DNA from: an uncultured Eubacteriales bacterium
GTDB taxonomy: Bacteria; Bacillota; Clostridia; Oscillospirales; Acutalibacteraceae
Reading direction: 5' to 3'
NCBI GenBank assembly: GCA_934463035.1
Contig: CAKSIG010000005.1
Span: forward strand, 33,991-97,990
DNA: 64,000 bases
Under the pieces are notes generated by a model, which did not search any database, was not told where the DNA came from, and saw only the letters and a program-made list of their open reading frames with translations. A program made the position numbers and the translations under genes. Every line of letters starts with the position of its first letter. The first letter of the stretch is position 1. Of this stretch, positions 41,738 through 52,600 are shown in pieces.

Positions 41738-44700
41738 ATGAAATTTATTAAAGATGTTTTCGGGAGCGACGGCGCTTATAACGACCTTTTAAAGGCTGTA
41801 AAATCAAAGCGCGCGCCGATTGCCTGTACGGGACTTTCGCTTATACACAAAGCGGCATTAACGGCGGCGCTTGTTATGAACACGGGACGGAAATTCGCCG
41901 TTATAACCCACGACGAGGCGTCAGCCTGTGAATTGAGGGACGATATATCCTCAATGGGTCTTAAATGCCGTAATTTTCCGCTAAGGGATTATTGCATAGG
42001 CGATATAACGGGTTATTCAAAAGAATACGAGCAGAAAAGAACAGACACCCTATCGGCGCTCGCCGATGGGGATTTTGACGTGCTTACGGCTTCGGTAGAC
42101 GCGGCGGTTCAATATACCTTGCCGCCGAGCTTGCTTAAAAAGAGCCGTTTTACGTTAAAGACGGGTCTTGAAATAGAAATTTCCGAGCTTTGCGAGCGTA
42201 TGCTTGGAGCAGGCTATACCCGTGCCGAGCTTTGCGAAGGCAGAGGACAGTTTTCTCTGCGCGGCGGTATTTTTGATGTGTTCCCCGTAAATTCGGATAA
42301 GCCTTATAGAATTGAGTTTTGGGGAGACGAGATAGACAGTATAACCGCCTTTGATATTGAAACGCAGCGCAGGACCGACCCTGCCGACAGTATTGGGATA
42401 ACTCCTGCCTGCGAGGTGATATATTCACCCGAAACGCTTGCGGATACTCTTTGTGAATATCTTGAAACCGAAAAAAATCTCACCGCCAAGCAGACAGAAA
42501 GAATTAACAGGGATATTGAAATGCTTAAAAGCGGTATATCCGTAATGCCGGACAGGTACTTGCCGCTTATCTATCCGCAAAGGACAACGCTGTTTGATTA
42601 TATAGGAGGCTGCACCGTTATCGTATCCGAAAGCGGAAATATAAAAGAACGCCTTAAAAGTATGGAGCAACAGCAAAGCGCCGATGCCGAGAGTTATTTG
42701 GAGGAGGGACTTCTGTCATCTAAAACCGCCGAGCTTTATCTTGACAGAACAGAGCTTTTGCGCAAACTGCAAAGGGCGGTAATTTTTGAAAACTTCCCGA
42801 GAAACACCTACGAACTGCCCGTTAAAGACGTTATAAACTTCAATCTAAAACGGTCGTCACCGTGGGGCGGCGATATTTCGGTTCTTATCGAGGATATTTC
42901 GTATATGTCCGAACAGGGAGGAACTGTTGTTATACTTGCGGGAGAGAGCAAGGCGGCAGGCGTGCTTGCCGAAGAACTCAACGAAAAGGGCATACACGCC
43001 GTATTTCTGAAAGAGCCGAGCGAACTTCCAAAAGGAATTACGGTCTGCTTAGGCGGACTGTCAAGCGGATTTGAAATACCGTCGCAAAGGTTTTTGCTTA
43101 TTTCTCACCGCTATATTTCCTCAGAGGGCGTAAAAAAGCGCAAGCGTCCGAAAAACGCAAAGGAAATAGGTTCGCTTGATGAAATAAAACGCGGCGACTA
43201 CGTAGTACACGAGGCTCACGGTATAGGAATATTCGACGGAATCAACCGCATAACTAACGGTGGCGTCACCAAGGACTATATAAAAATAAAATATGCCAAA
43301 ACAGACGTGCTTTATGTCCCTGTTACACAGCTTGACCTTGTTTCAAAGTATATCGGTTCGGCGGCGGAAGACGGCGGCATACGCCTTAACAGGCTCGGCG
43401 GAAGCGAGTGGCAGAAAACACGCAAACGCGTTAAGTCTGCCGTTAAGGATATGGCTAAACAGCTTACCGCGCTTTACGCTAAAAGAATGTCGGTCAAGGG
43501 ATACGCTTTCAGCGAGGATACCGACCTTCAAAACGATTTTGAACGCCGTTTTGAATATGACGAGACCGAGGATCAGTTAAGGTGCATAAACGAAATTAAA
43601 AACGATATGCAGAAAAGCGTTCCGATGGACAGACTTTTGTGCGGCGATGTCGGCTTCGGCAAAACCGAGGTTGCGCTGCGCGCGGCGTTTAAGTGCGTCA
43701 GCGAGGGCAAGCAGTGCGCCGTGTTGGTTCCCACAACTATACTTGCTATGCAGCATTACAACACGATAGTCAGAAGATTCGGCGATATGCCTGTTAATGT
43801 GGGATTGCTGTCACGGTTCGTAACACCGAAAAAGCAAGCCTCGGTAATTTCGGGACTTAAAAGCGGCAGGGTGGATCTGGTGGTAGGAACGCACCGCCTT
43901 ATATCAAAGGACGTAACATTTAAAAATATCGGTCTTGTCATAATCGACGAGGAACAGCGTTTCGGAGTTGCGCAAAAAGAAAGACTGAAAGAGCTTTATC
44001 CTTTTGTTGATATACTGACCCTCAGCGCAACGCCTATACCGCGAACGCTTAATATGGCAATGTCGGGTCTTAGAGATATGTCTTCTATCGACGAGGCGCC
44101 CGGCGACAGACACCCTGTTCAGACCTATGTGCTGGAACAGAACGACGGCGTGCTTGCCGACGCGATAAATAAGGAGATACGCAGGGGAGGTCAGGTATAT
44201 TATCTGCACAACCGTGTGGATACGATAGAGCTGTGCGCCGCACGGCTCAAAAAGCGGCTGCCAAACCTCAGAATAGGCATAGCGCACGGAAAAATGAGCG
44301 AGGACGAGCTTACAGAGGTTTGGAAAAAACTGCTTGAAGACGAAATAGACGTCCTTGTCTGTACGACTATAATAGAAACGGGCGTTGATGTTCCTAACGC
44401 CAATACCCTTATAATCGAAAATGCCGACAGAATGGGACTTTCTCAGCTTCACCAATTAAGAGGCAGGGTGGGCAGGTCGCCGAGACGCGCGTATGCTTAT
44501 TTCTGTTTTGAACGCAACCGCCAGCTTTCCGACGTGGCTTCAAAACGCCTTGAAGCCATAAGGGAATATACCGAATTCGGTTCGGGCTTTAAAATTGCTA
44601 TGCGCGACCTTGAAATAAGGGGCGCAGGCAGTATTCTAGGCGGTGAACAGCACGGAAATATGGAGGCGGTCGGTTACGATATGTATTTGAAACTGCTTTC

Positions 44701-45166
44701 CTCGGCAATAAAGGAGGAAAACGGCGAACAGCCTGTTGAGGATACGCCGTGTACTATTGACCTTAATATCTCGGCGCATATCCCGGAACGATATATTGAT
44801 TCGCTGCCCGCAAGGCTCGGCATATACAAACGCATTGCCGACATAAAAAGCGAGGAAGATTCGAGCGACGTTATCGACGAGTTGTGCGACCGTTTCGGCG
44901 AGCCGCCCGAACCCGTGATGGGACTTATAGATATAGCTATGCTCAGAAACAAAGCGGCGGCGGCGGGAATAACCGAAATAACGGGAAACAGCGTTTCGGC
45001 TATACTCAACATAAATACAATAGATTCAAAGGTTGTTGAAAGGCTGTCAGCCTGTTTTGCCGAGCGGTTTGTTATATCTGCGGGGGAAAAGCCACACTAT
45101 GTAATTCGGCTCAAAAAGGGTGAAAAAATGAGCGATTTGGTTGCCGAACTCGGCAAGGCTTTATAA
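41738..45166 (+). CDS. mfd: Transcription-repair coupling factor Mfd
   Basis: A 1142-residue protein of normal length that removes RNA polymerase stalled at DNA lesions and recruits UvrA. The UvrB-homologous N-terminal part, the RNA polymerase-interacting domain (about 475-540, GDYVVHEAHGIGIFDG) and the RecG-like translocase (Walker A CGDVGFGKTEVA, DEEQ box IIDEEQRFG, LSATPIPRTLNMA, RGRVGRSPRRAYAYF) are in the expected order, followed by the C-terminal TRCF domain. Co-transcribed with pth. Confidence 0.97.
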   Translation: MKFIKDVFGSDGAYNDLLKAVKSKRAPIACTGLSLIHKAALTAALVMNTGRKFAVITHDEASACELRDDISSMGLKCRNFPLRDYCIGDITGYSKEYEQKRTDTLSALADGDFDVLTASVDAAVQYTLPPSLLKKSRFTLKTGLEIEISELCERMLGAGYTRAELCEGRGQFSLRGGIFDVFPVNSDKPYRIEFWGDEIDSITAFDIETQRRTDPADSIGITPACEVIYSPETLADTLCEYLETEKNLTAKQTERINRDIEMLKSGISVMPDRYLPLIYPQRTTLFDYIGGCTVIVSESGNIKERLKSMEQQQSADAESYLEEGLLSSKTAELYLDRTELLRKLQRAVIFENFPRNTYELPVKDVINFNLKRSSPWGGDISVLIEDISYMSEQGGTVVILAGESKAAGVLAEELNEKGIHAVFLKEPSELPKGITVCLGGLSSGFEIPSQRFLLISHRYISSEGVKKRKRPKNAKEIGSLDEIKRGDYVVHEAHGIGIFDGINRITNGGVTKDYIKIKYAKTDVLYVPVTQLDLVSKYIGSAAEDGGIRLNRLGGSEWQKTRKRVKSAVKDMAKQLTALYAKRMSVKGYAFSEDTDLQNDFERRFEYDETEDQLRCINEIKNDMQKSVPMDRLLCGDVGFGKTEVALRAAFKCVSEGKQCAVLVPTTILAMQHYNTIVRRFGDMPVNVGLLSRFVTPKKQASVISGLKSGRVDLVVGTHRLISKDVTFKNIGLVIIDEEQRFGVAQKERLKELYPFVDILTLSATPIPRTLNMAMSGLRDMSSIDEAPGDRHPVQTYVLEQNDGVLADAINKEIRRGGQVYYLHNRVDTIELCAARLKKRLPNLRIGIAHGKMSEDELTEVWKKLLEDEIDVLVCTTIIETGVDVPNANTLIIENADRMGLSQLHQLRGRVGRSPRRAYAYFCFERNRQLSDVASKRLEAIREYTEFGSGFKIAMRDLEIRGAGSILGGEQHGNMEAVGYDMYLKLLSSAIKEENGEQPVEDTPCTIDLNISAHIPERYIDSLPARLGIYKRIADIKSEEDSSDVIDELCDRFGEPPEPVMGLIDIAMLRNKAAAAGITEITGNSVSAILNINTIDSKVVERLSACFAERFVISAGEKPHYVIRLKKGEKMSDLVAELGKAL

Positions 45167-45181
45167 TTTACAATTTTTTGG

Positions 45182-45210
45182 TGGACATTTTGCTTGAATT
45201 GGTATATAAT
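45182..45210 (+). promoter_or_regulatory. Promoter of the PrsA/SurA-like gene
   Basis: TGGACA (45182-45187), a 17-bp spacer and TATAAT (45205-45210), directly after mfd. Confidence 0.75.
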
Positions 45211-45243
45211 TTTGTTATTAGTTGTACTATTGGAGGAATACTG

Positions 45244-46323
45244 ATGAATATTATAAAGAGAGTGTCGGCTGCTTTGCTTATAGCTGTTATGGCGATTTCC
45301 GCGGCAGGCTGTCACAAGAAAAACGAGGTTGCCGTTAAAGCGGGTGATATTGAGTTTACGTCGGCATACTATATGTGCGTTCTTATAAACGCCGACGCCG
45401 AGGCTAAGAGCAAGGTCAGGGAAGATTTAGGCGATGACGCCGATACATCTGATATTGATTACTACTCAAAAAAGGTTGAGGGTAAGAAATTTACCGATTG
45501 GGTAAAGGATACCGCGCTTGAAAATATCAAAAAACTCGCGGCTTATAAGTCTCTTTGCAAGGAAAATAAACTTGAAATAGACGAGGAGACCAAAACAAAC
45601 GCCGAAACCTATGCCAATTACTATTGGACAAATTACGGTTATTCAAACTATTACGAGCCTAACGGCGTAAGCGAAAGCACATATAAGCAGTATATGCTGG
45701 ATTCTTATTATTCAAATCTTTATTTCGACCACCTCTACGGTGCCGAGGGCGAAAAGGCTGTTTCCGCTGAGGACGTAAGAACGGCAATGCTTGAAAACTA
45801 TGTTATAGCCGATATGCTCAACGCAAGCTATTCAGGCAAGACTGACGATGAAAAAGCAGAACTCAAATCAAAATTTGAGGGCTACGAAGCCGCTCTCAAA
45901 AACGGCAGTATGACCTTTGAACAGGTTTATAAGGAACAGAACGGTTCAACCGACGATACAGAAACTACCGATTCCGAAACCGCTCAGCCGCTCGATAAAT
46001 ACGCAAGTGTTTTAGGCTCGGATAAGACTAACTACACTTCCGATTATTATGAGGACGCAAAGGCTATGGCTGTCGGAGAAGTTAAACTCGTAACGCTTGA
46101 TAACGACGCGGGACTTTTGCTTATGGTCAAGCAGGATATTTCCGCAGATCCGTATTATACCGAGAATTTGGACAGCGGCGCGCGCCACGTTTTAAAGGAC
46201 GATGAATTTAACGCGGCAGTTGACGAATACATCAAAGGTATGAAGATTGAAGTAAGCAAATATGCGATAAATCAGTTTAAGGTTAAAAAGATAAAAGAGC
46301 CGGCCACATCAAGTGCGAGCTGA
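45244..46323 (+). CDS. PrsA/SurA-like lipoprotein, probable extracytoplasmic folding factor
   Basis: A 359-residue lipoprotein: signal with lipobox ISAAGC near residue 21, a helical SurA-N-like region (FTSAYYMCVLINADAEAK and DTALENIKKLAAYKSLCKENKL), a Tyr/Ser/Asp-rich centre and a C-terminal segment that could be a degenerate parvulin-like domain. No clear PPIase active-site pattern is visible. GGAGG precedes ATG 45244. It follows mfd, the place where prsA-like genes often lie, but a chaperone role rather than isomerase activity is the safer reading. Confidence 0.68.
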   Translation: MNIIKRVSAALLIAVMAISAAGCHKKNEVAVKAGDIEFTSAYYMCVLINADAEAKSKVREDLGDDADTSDIDYYSKKVEGKKFTDWVKDTALENIKKLAAYKSLCKENKLEIDEETKTNAETYANYYWTNYGYSNYYEPNGVSESTYKQYMLDSYYSNLYFDHLYGAEGEKAVSAEDVRTAMLENYVIADMLNASYSGKTDDEKAELKSKFEGYEAALKNGSMTFEQVYKEQNGSTDDTETTDSETAQPLDKYASVLGSDKTNYTSDYYEDAKAMAVGEVKLVTLDNDAGLLLMVKQDISADPYYTENLDSGARHVLKDDEFNAAVDEYIKGMKIEVSKYAINQFKVKKIKEPATSSAS

Positions 46324-46341
46324 CCCGAAGCAGTTTAAACA

Positions 46342-46376
46342 GCGGTACGTTCCATTGGTTCGTACCGCATTTTTAT
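46342..46376 (+). terminator. Terminator after the PrsA/SurA-like gene
   Basis: 8-bp perfect stem GCGGTACG/CGTACCGC followed by ATTTTTATT. It supports placing the yitT start downstream of it. Confidence 0.88.
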
Positions 46377-46423
46377 TATCGCTTGGTATAGTCCTGTCAC
46401 ACTATATAAAAGGAGTGTTGTGT

Positions 46424-47275
46424 GTGAAATTTAAAAACTTTTTCTTTCTTACGTTGGCGGGAATAATTAACGCCATAGGCGTTACAATGTTCTTGGCTCC
46501 CGTTAATCTTTATGACAGCGGCATTTCGGGAACTTCAATACTGCTGTCGCAAATAACTCCGCGCTATCTTTCGCTTTCACTGTTTCTTGTTGTTTTAAAT
46601 ATACCGCTGTTTTTGTACGGTCTTAAAAGACAGGGCAGGGTATTTACGGTGTACGCCGTCTATACGGTTGTTGTTTATTCGGCGGCGGCATATTTAATAA
46701 CCGACGTTTTGCCCGTTGATGTAAGTATAGCTTCTCCGCTTGCGGGTGAAGATTTGTTGCTGTGCGCGATATTCGGCGGGCTTATTTCGGGAATAGGAAG
46801 CGGTATGGCTATACGCTACGGCGGCGCTATGGACGGGATTGAGGTAATGGCGGTCATATTCGCAAAACGGCTGAATATTTCTGTCGGCACGTTTGTAATG
46901 ATATATAACACCGCGCTTTACGTGGTTTGCGGTATAATTCTGAAAAGCTGGATATTGCCGCTTTATTCGGTCGTGGCGTATGCCGCCGCGCTTAAAACCG
47001 TTGACTACATAGTAGAGGGTATAGACCGCTCTAAGTCGGCAATGATAGTGACCTCCGAGTATGAAAAGGTTTGTTCGTCACTCTCTGAGGCATTCGGCTG
47101 CGGAATAACGGTAATGGACGCAAAGGGTTATTATTCAAACTCCGATAAAAAGGTCGTTTATATAGTTGTGAATAGGTTTCAGATAACCCGAATGAAGAAT
47201 ATAGTTCACGATAACGACCCCGCGGCATACATCTCCGTTTCCGAGGTGGCTGACGTCCTGAAAGCCGATGAATAA
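46424..47275 (+). CDS. YitT family membrane protein (DUF2179 C-terminus)
   Basis: A 283-residue protein with five or six membrane segments in the first about 190 residues (AGIINAIGVTMFLAPVNLYDSG, GSGMAIRYGGAMDGIEVMAV) and a cytoplasmic C-terminal domain (AMIVTSEYEKV to SVSEVADV) of the DUF2179 type. The start is taken as GTG 46424, eight bases after GGAG; the longer frame would begin inside the previous gene and its terminator. The family is widespread in Firmicutes; its transport role, if any, is unknown. Confidence 0.87.
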   Translation: MKFKNFFFLTLAGIINAIGVTMFLAPVNLYDSGISGTSILLSQITPRYLSLSLFLVVLNIPLFLYGLKRQGRVFTVYAVYTVVVYSAAAYLITDVLPVDVSIASPLAGEDLLLCAIFGGLISGIGSGMAIRYGGAMDGIEVMAVIFAKRLNISVGTFVMIYNTALYVVCGIILKSWILPLYSVVAYAAALKTVDYIVEGIDRSKSAMIVTSEYEKVCSSLSEAFGCGITVMDAKGYYSNSDKKVVYIVVNRFQITRMKNIVHDNDPAAYISVSEVADVLKADE

Positions 47276-47282
47276 ATAAAAT

Positions 47283-47333
47283 ACCACGGGAATAATGTTA
47301 ATTGCAAAACATTATCCCCGTGGTGCTTTTTTA
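47283..47333. terminator. Bidirectional terminator between yitT and the cupin gene
   Basis: Stem ACCACGGG.ATAATGT / ACATTAT.CCCCGTGGT followed by CTTTTTT on the plus strand, with an A-run on the left usable by the minus-strand cupin transcript. Confidence 0.85.
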
Positions 47334-47359
47334 CCGCTATAAAGTCAGTTCCTCGTCTT

Positions 47360-47704
47360 TTACCCGAAATAGCAGTATTCGCTGTTTTCAGCAGAGGTGC
47401 TGTCGTTTTCTATTATCAATACGCTTGAATTTTCAAGCAAGGCTATGCAGTGCCATACGCCGCGCTTTACGTTGTACACTTTACAGGGTTCAAGGCTGTA
47501 TTTTTTCATTTCCTTGCCGATAAAAAGCGCCGCACCGCCTTTAAGCAGAACAAACACCTCGTCGGTAAGCAGATGGCGCTCTATTTTTGCAAGATTTTTT
47601 TCAAGCAGTTTTTCGCAAGAGTTTACAACCGCCACCCTCCACGAATCGGAGGATATAAGCGGTGTGTATCCCTCTTTTTCACATTGGGAAATTTCTAAAT
47701 CCAT
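47360..47704 (-). CDS. Small cupin-like protein
   Basis: A 114-residue protein with the cupin-like pattern ERHLLTDEVFVLLKGGAALFIG...KVYNVKRGVWHCIALLENSSVLIIEN: a Glu/His-type first motif and a His in the second. Such small cupins bind or isomerise sugars or sugar acids. It starts 5 bp after uxuA, so it shares that operon and probably acts on the same sugar acid. Enzyme activity not established. Confidence 0.75.
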   Translation of the reverse strand: MDLEISQCEKEGYTPLISSDSWRVAVVNSCEKLLEKNLAKIERHLLTDEVFVLLKGGAALFIGKEMKKYSLEPCKVYNVKRGVWHCIALLENSSVLIIENDSTSAENSEYCYFG

Positions 47705-47709
47705 AATAA

Positions 47710-48663
47710 TTAACCTTTCTCGGCGTCAAGTATTCCTTTTAAATAGCCTATGGCGAAAAGTCTGCCTAACGCGTCGTATCCGCTTATTCGGCTTTCTTCT
47801 CCCACAAGGGTAGGAACGTGGTCAACGCGTATAGGTATATTTTCGGCGCCGTCGGGGCAGTATTTCTGATATAATCTTATAGCCGCCGCCATATCTATTT
47901 CGCCGTTGTCGTGAAACGTTTCGGTAAAATTAAAGCGGTTTCCGCGCACATTGCGGAAGTGGACAAAAAAGATTTTGTCGGCAAGGGTAAAAACGGCTTT
48001 TTCAAGATCTTCGCCCATAAGTCTGTAACACGCCTGACAGAAAGTAACGCCCAAATTCGGAGATTTTACAATATTCATACCTTTTTCTATGTTTTCAAGG
48101 CTTGTGAAAATGCGCGCTACGTTTCCGAGCTTTTCAAGCGGTGGATCATCGGGGTGAAGCGCCAGCTTTATACCGTATTTTTCGGCATAAGGTATAACCG
48201 CTTTTATAAAATATACGTAGTTTTCCCATACCCTGTCGGACGTCATTTCGAATGTGTCGGGCTTAAAACGTTCAAGTGAAAACCCCGTTACGCTTGCGCC
48301 GCCGCGTTCGGGCAGGGCGGTATCGGTTCTTGTCCAGCCGTAGTGAGCCATAAAATTAAAGCAAACCGTGTCAATGCCGACTTTATGCAGGTTAGACATC
48401 AGTTTTATAAACTTTTCAATAGAACCGTCCCGCAGTTCGTCACCGAGTTTTATATGGTCGTGAAGCGAATTTGGCAACGGTTCTACCACCTTAGGCGTTA
48501 TTCCGTGTGAAATAAAACGCTCGGTTACCGCTTTAAGCTCGGAAAGGTCGGTAGGGTCAAAACCGTTATCGGGAAGACGGATAACGCCGTGCGACACTCC
48601 GCATTGAAGCGCAAATTCCCAAGTTTTGTCGGGCTTTGATAAGAAATAATCACATAAAAGCAT
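47710..48663 (-). CDS. uxuA: Mannonate dehydratase-like enzyme
   Basis: A 317-residue TIM-barrel protein of the UxuA family, which dehydrates D-mannonate to 2-keto-3-deoxygluconate in hexuronate breakdown. Family-like segments include FNFMAHYGWTRTDT, LALHPDDPPLEKLGNVARI and DKIFFVHFRNVRG with their metal-binding His/Asp residues. It is shorter than typical UxuA (350-390 residues), so a related sugar-acid enzyme is possible. Neighbours are a cupin, an AraC regulator and a GH38 glycosidase. Confidence 0.8.
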   Translation of the reverse strand: MLLCDYFLSKPDKTWEFALQCGVSHGVIRLPDNGFDPTDLSELKAVTERFISHGITPKVVEPLPNSLHDHIKLGDELRDGSIEKFIKLMSNLHKVGIDTVCFNFMAHYGWTRTDTALPERGGASVTGFSLERFKPDTFEMTSDRVWENYVYFIKAVIPYAEKYGIKLALHPDDPPLEKLGNVARIFTSLENIEKGMNIVKSPNLGVTFCQACYRLMGEDLEKAVFTLADKIFFVHFRNVRGNRFNFTETFHDNGEIDMAAAIRLYQKYCPDGAENIPIRVDHVPTLVGEESRISGYDALGRLFAIGYLKGILDAEKG

Positions 48664-48801
48664 AAAAACCTCAAATAGTATCAGTATTTTGCAATATTGT
48701 TATAGAAAATCATTGCAATTTTTTATATGCTGATTATATTATAAAGATGTAGGTTGTTTCCAACGTAATTTTATTATTATCCTATACTATTTTATTGAGG
48801 A

Positions 48802-49683
48802 GTGAGGATTACGGAAAGCAATTTTTATTCCGAGACATCTCACAGTCTGCTTTTTACCTGTTTTGACAGCAAAAAGCAACGCAAGACCGACTCTTTCAGG
48901 GTGCATCACCACGCCGAGCTGGAACTCGGTTATATCTGTTCGGGCGAGGGCGATTATATACTCGCCGACAGCAGGTTCCGCGCAAAGACAGGCGACCTGT
49001 TTCTTGTCCGCGCAAACGAACAGCATTGCGTGCCGACTGTTTATACCGACGAGCTTGTTTCGTTTAATATACATTTTTCTTCGTATTTTCTTTGGAATAT
49101 ATGCGCCGAATATATTCCGCTGGGGGTGCTGAGAGTCTTGGTGTGCAACAGTCCCGTTAAGCATTGCTTTTGCGGTATGGGCGGTGAAATACTTGAAATA
49201 AAAGAGCTTTGCGAAAATGCCGAAAGCAACCGTTTTGAAATAAAACTTAAAATGGTGGAGCTGATGTGTAAAATAGCTCGGAAAATAGGCGCAGAGCAAG
49301 ACGGCGGAGCGATTTATGATTTTACCGAATTTAAGCATATAGACGATATACAAAACGCTATCGCGTATATCAACACACATCTCACCGAGAAAATAAAGCT
49401 CGGAGATATAGCGAAAAATTCACGTATGAGCAGTTCGCACTTATCTTCCGTTTTCAAAAAGCATACGGGCGTAACGCCGTATGAATATCTGCTTTTGCAA
49501 CGTGTTGACCGCGCCGCCGCAATGCTCAGACGTACCGATATTTCGGTTTTGAATTTGGCGGGTGAGTGCGGGTTCGGCAGTCTTGCAAACTTCAATAAAA
49601 TATTTAAAAAGGTTACGGGTATGACGCCGAGCGAATACAGAAAGAGCAAACAAGAAAATAACCAAGGGAGCGGTTTACAGTGA
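48802..49683 (+). CDS. AraC-family transcriptional regulator
   Basis: A 293-residue protein: N-terminal cupin-like sensor (HHHAELELGYICSGEGDYI) and a C-terminal double helix-turn-helix (KLGDIAKNSRMSSSHLSSVFKKHTG and LNLAGECGFGSLANFNKIFKKVTG). It probably activates the GH38 gene it overlaps by 4 bp and the divergent uxuA operon in response to a sugar. The start is uncertain: GTG 48802 lies only one base from GAGG, and no better in-frame start with normal spacing is visible. Confidence 0.9.
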   Translation: MRITESNFYSETSHSLLFTCFDSKKQRKTDSFRVHHHAELELGYICSGEGDYILADSRFRAKTGDLFLVRANEQHCVPTVYTDELVSFNIHFSSYFLWNICAEYIPLGVLRVLVCNSPVKHCFCGMGGEILEIKELCENAESNRFEIKLKMVELMCKIARKIGAEQDGGAIYDFTEFKHIDDIQNAIAYINTHLTEKIKLGDIAKNSRMSSSHLSSVFKKHTGVTPYEYLLLQRVDRAAAMLRRTDISVLNLAGECGFGSLANFNKIFKKVTGMTPSEYRKSKQENNQGSGLQ

Positions 49684-52600
49684 AAAACCTAAAAATTACA
49701 CCTCGTTCAATAATCAAAAAGGGGAATTTAAGGCGGGTGGACATATCGGCTTACAACGAAAAATCCACTCATTATAATCTTTCTGTCTATAACGGGAAAG
49801 AATGTGTCGCAAAAGCGCCGTTTGCGCTTTCTTCGGGAGACAGCGCCGCGACCCTTTGGCTCAGGCTTCCCGATAAAGATTTTGAAGCGCGTTTTGTTAT
49901 AAACGACCTTTCGGGAAATACCGTCTCTGATACTGTGTTTGAGTGCAAAAAGGCGCGCAAATGGACGATTTACGTAACCGCCTCTTCACACACCGATATA
50001 GGACTTCACAACTCACAGTACATACAGCGTTTTAACAGTTCAAAATTTATTGATAAAGCGATAAGGCTTTGCGACGAAACAAAAGACCGCGAGCCCGACA
50101 GTCAGTATCACTATATGATGGAGGGCAGTTGGTTTTTAAGCAACTATATTGCCGACCGAAGCAAAGAGGAAACCGACAGGCTGATCAACGAATACATAAA
50201 AAAGGGTAGATTGGGCGTTTGTGCGGGCGTTGCGGGCAATCATACCCAAACATTCGGATTTGAAGAAATGTGCCGCGCGGCATACAGCCGAAAATGGCTT
50301 AAAAAATACGGAATAGACAGCAAAACAATGACGATGATAGACAATAACGGAATGTCATGGTCAATGGTTACGCCGTTTGCAAGGGCGGGTTACGAAAATA
50401 TAATTTTTGCGCCAAATCAGTGGAATCCGTTGCCGTCTGCCGTCTGGAAGCGTGACAGCAGTGTTTATGCGTACACATGGAATACCGAAGCAGGCGGCGG
50501 CGGTTCAAGGATAGATGTGCGCTATGAATCCGCTTTGCCTATGCTGTTTTATTGGCAGGGCGCATACGGTGAAAAAATGCTCGTTTGGGCAAGCACCGCC
50601 TATTTTAACGGCGGTCATAATTTCGGTATCGAGATAGAGGGACTTCCCATAAATGAGACCGAAGAAAAAATGGCGAAGCAGCTGACATTAATGGACGAAC
50701 GTTATCCCTATGATGTTTGGCTTGTTGAAGCATATACAGACGATCAAGAACCTGATTTGGCTCTTTGCGACAGAATAGGCGAGTGGAACAGCACCTATGA
50801 GTATCCAAAGCTCAAAATGCTCGGCAATGCGGACGAGCCGTTCAATCTTGTAAGAGAACGTTTTGACAGTCAGATTCCCGTATTAAGCGGCGATATAACA
50901 GGCGGCTGGTATCAGCACCCGCTGTCTGCGGCGGAGCTGCTTGCGGATAAGCAGGAGGCTGACAGACGTCTTGCAAACGCCGAAAAGCTCGCAACCGTTG
51001 CGGCTTATCTCAATGATGAATATAAGTATCCAAAATCACTTTTCAACAAGGCGTGGGCTTCGCTTATAATGAACGACGAACACTCCTACGGCACAAGCGG
51101 TTATCAGGGCAGGCGCGTTTACGAAACGTGGCTGCAACACCGCGATTGGATAGAAAACGCGCGCGATATAGCCGACAGCGAGACAAGGTCGGCTCTCAAA
51201 GCGATAGCCGATAAGGTAAAGGGAAGCGGCAAGCGTGTGCTTGCGTTTAACCCTGCTGCGTTTGAAAGAACGGAAAACCTAACTGCCGACGGCGAGTGTT
51301 CAGCCTCTCTGCCGCCTTTTGGCTACAAGGTGATTTCGGATGAGGAATTTAATGCGATTCCGCATATAAAGACCGATATAAGCAAGGCTCCGACAATAGA
51401 AAACGGCTATTACCGTGTGAAGTTTGCGGATAACGGCTCCATTGCCGAAATTTATGATAAAAAGTTCGGAAAGTTGCTCAATTCGGGCAACTGCAACGAG
51501 TTTATGTATACGGCTGACAATCACGTCAGCTTTAAGACCCCGGAAAAAGCAAGGTTTACGGTAGAGGAAAGCAGTAATGAAACGGCGGTGCATATATACA
51601 CCTGTGAGAATACATCAGGAGCCGAGATAGTCCAAACCGTCACGTTGCCGAACCGCGAAAAACGTATAGATATTGACAATCGTTTGTATCACGTCAGGGA
51701 TATGGTAAATAGCGACAGGTATCATAGATACGCCTATTTTGCGTTCCCGTTTGACGTTGAAAACTGCCGCCGCTATTGCGAATTAGGCGGGGCAGAGGCG
51801 GAGTACGGCGTTGACATAACGGGTCACGGCACCGACGTTTATATGGCGGCACACGAATACTGTTGCGTCGACGACGCTTTCGGGAAATACGGAATAGGAC
51901 TTATTCAGCTTGACAGTCAGCTCGTTGAATTTGATCACATTCACCCCGATAAAACCGATTTCGGTAATTTAGGCGGCGGTTCGGCGGTGTATTCCTACCT
52001 TGCAAACGATTGGCTTCAAATGCATTTGCCGGGCGGAAGTTCTCTTGATTACCGTTTCAGATATACGATAGTTTCGTATGAGGGTACGCACATAAGCGCA
52101 GGACTTAGCCGTATAGCCGAGCGTGCCGCAAACCCCATAATAACGTTATCGCTTGACGGCGAAAGTGGCGGCATACTGCCTGAAAAGCAGAGCTTTTTAG
52201 AAAGCGACGCTCGCTTTATCGGTCTTAAACCCGCCGATGACGGCAGCGGTCTGATAGCGCATTTTTACAGCGAAAAAGAGCCTGCGTCAATCAAGACGGT
52301 ATTCGGTGATTACAGCGCCGCGACCGTTGACGAATACGAAGGAAAAAATATTACAGACGGATATTTTGCAATAAGGATAGGAGCGGACAGAATAAAGACC
52401 GAGCTTCGCTCCGAAAGACAGGTATCTCCGCTTGAAATAGGCGGCGTCGAAACGGGGCTTGTTACTGCTCCGCGCGCCGCGCGAGGCGAGAACGACGGTA
52501 TGCTGTATATTCTTTGGGGTAAATGCAAATCGCCCGATGTTGCATACTACGAGCTGTTCCGCGGCGAGACTCCCGATTTCACAGCTGACAGTACAACCCT

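Noticed and set aside
46313..46423. N-terminal extension of the YitT protein from 46313
   Set aside because: It overlaps the end of the previous gene and contains an intrinsic terminator; the GTG at 46424 has a proper ribosome-binding site.
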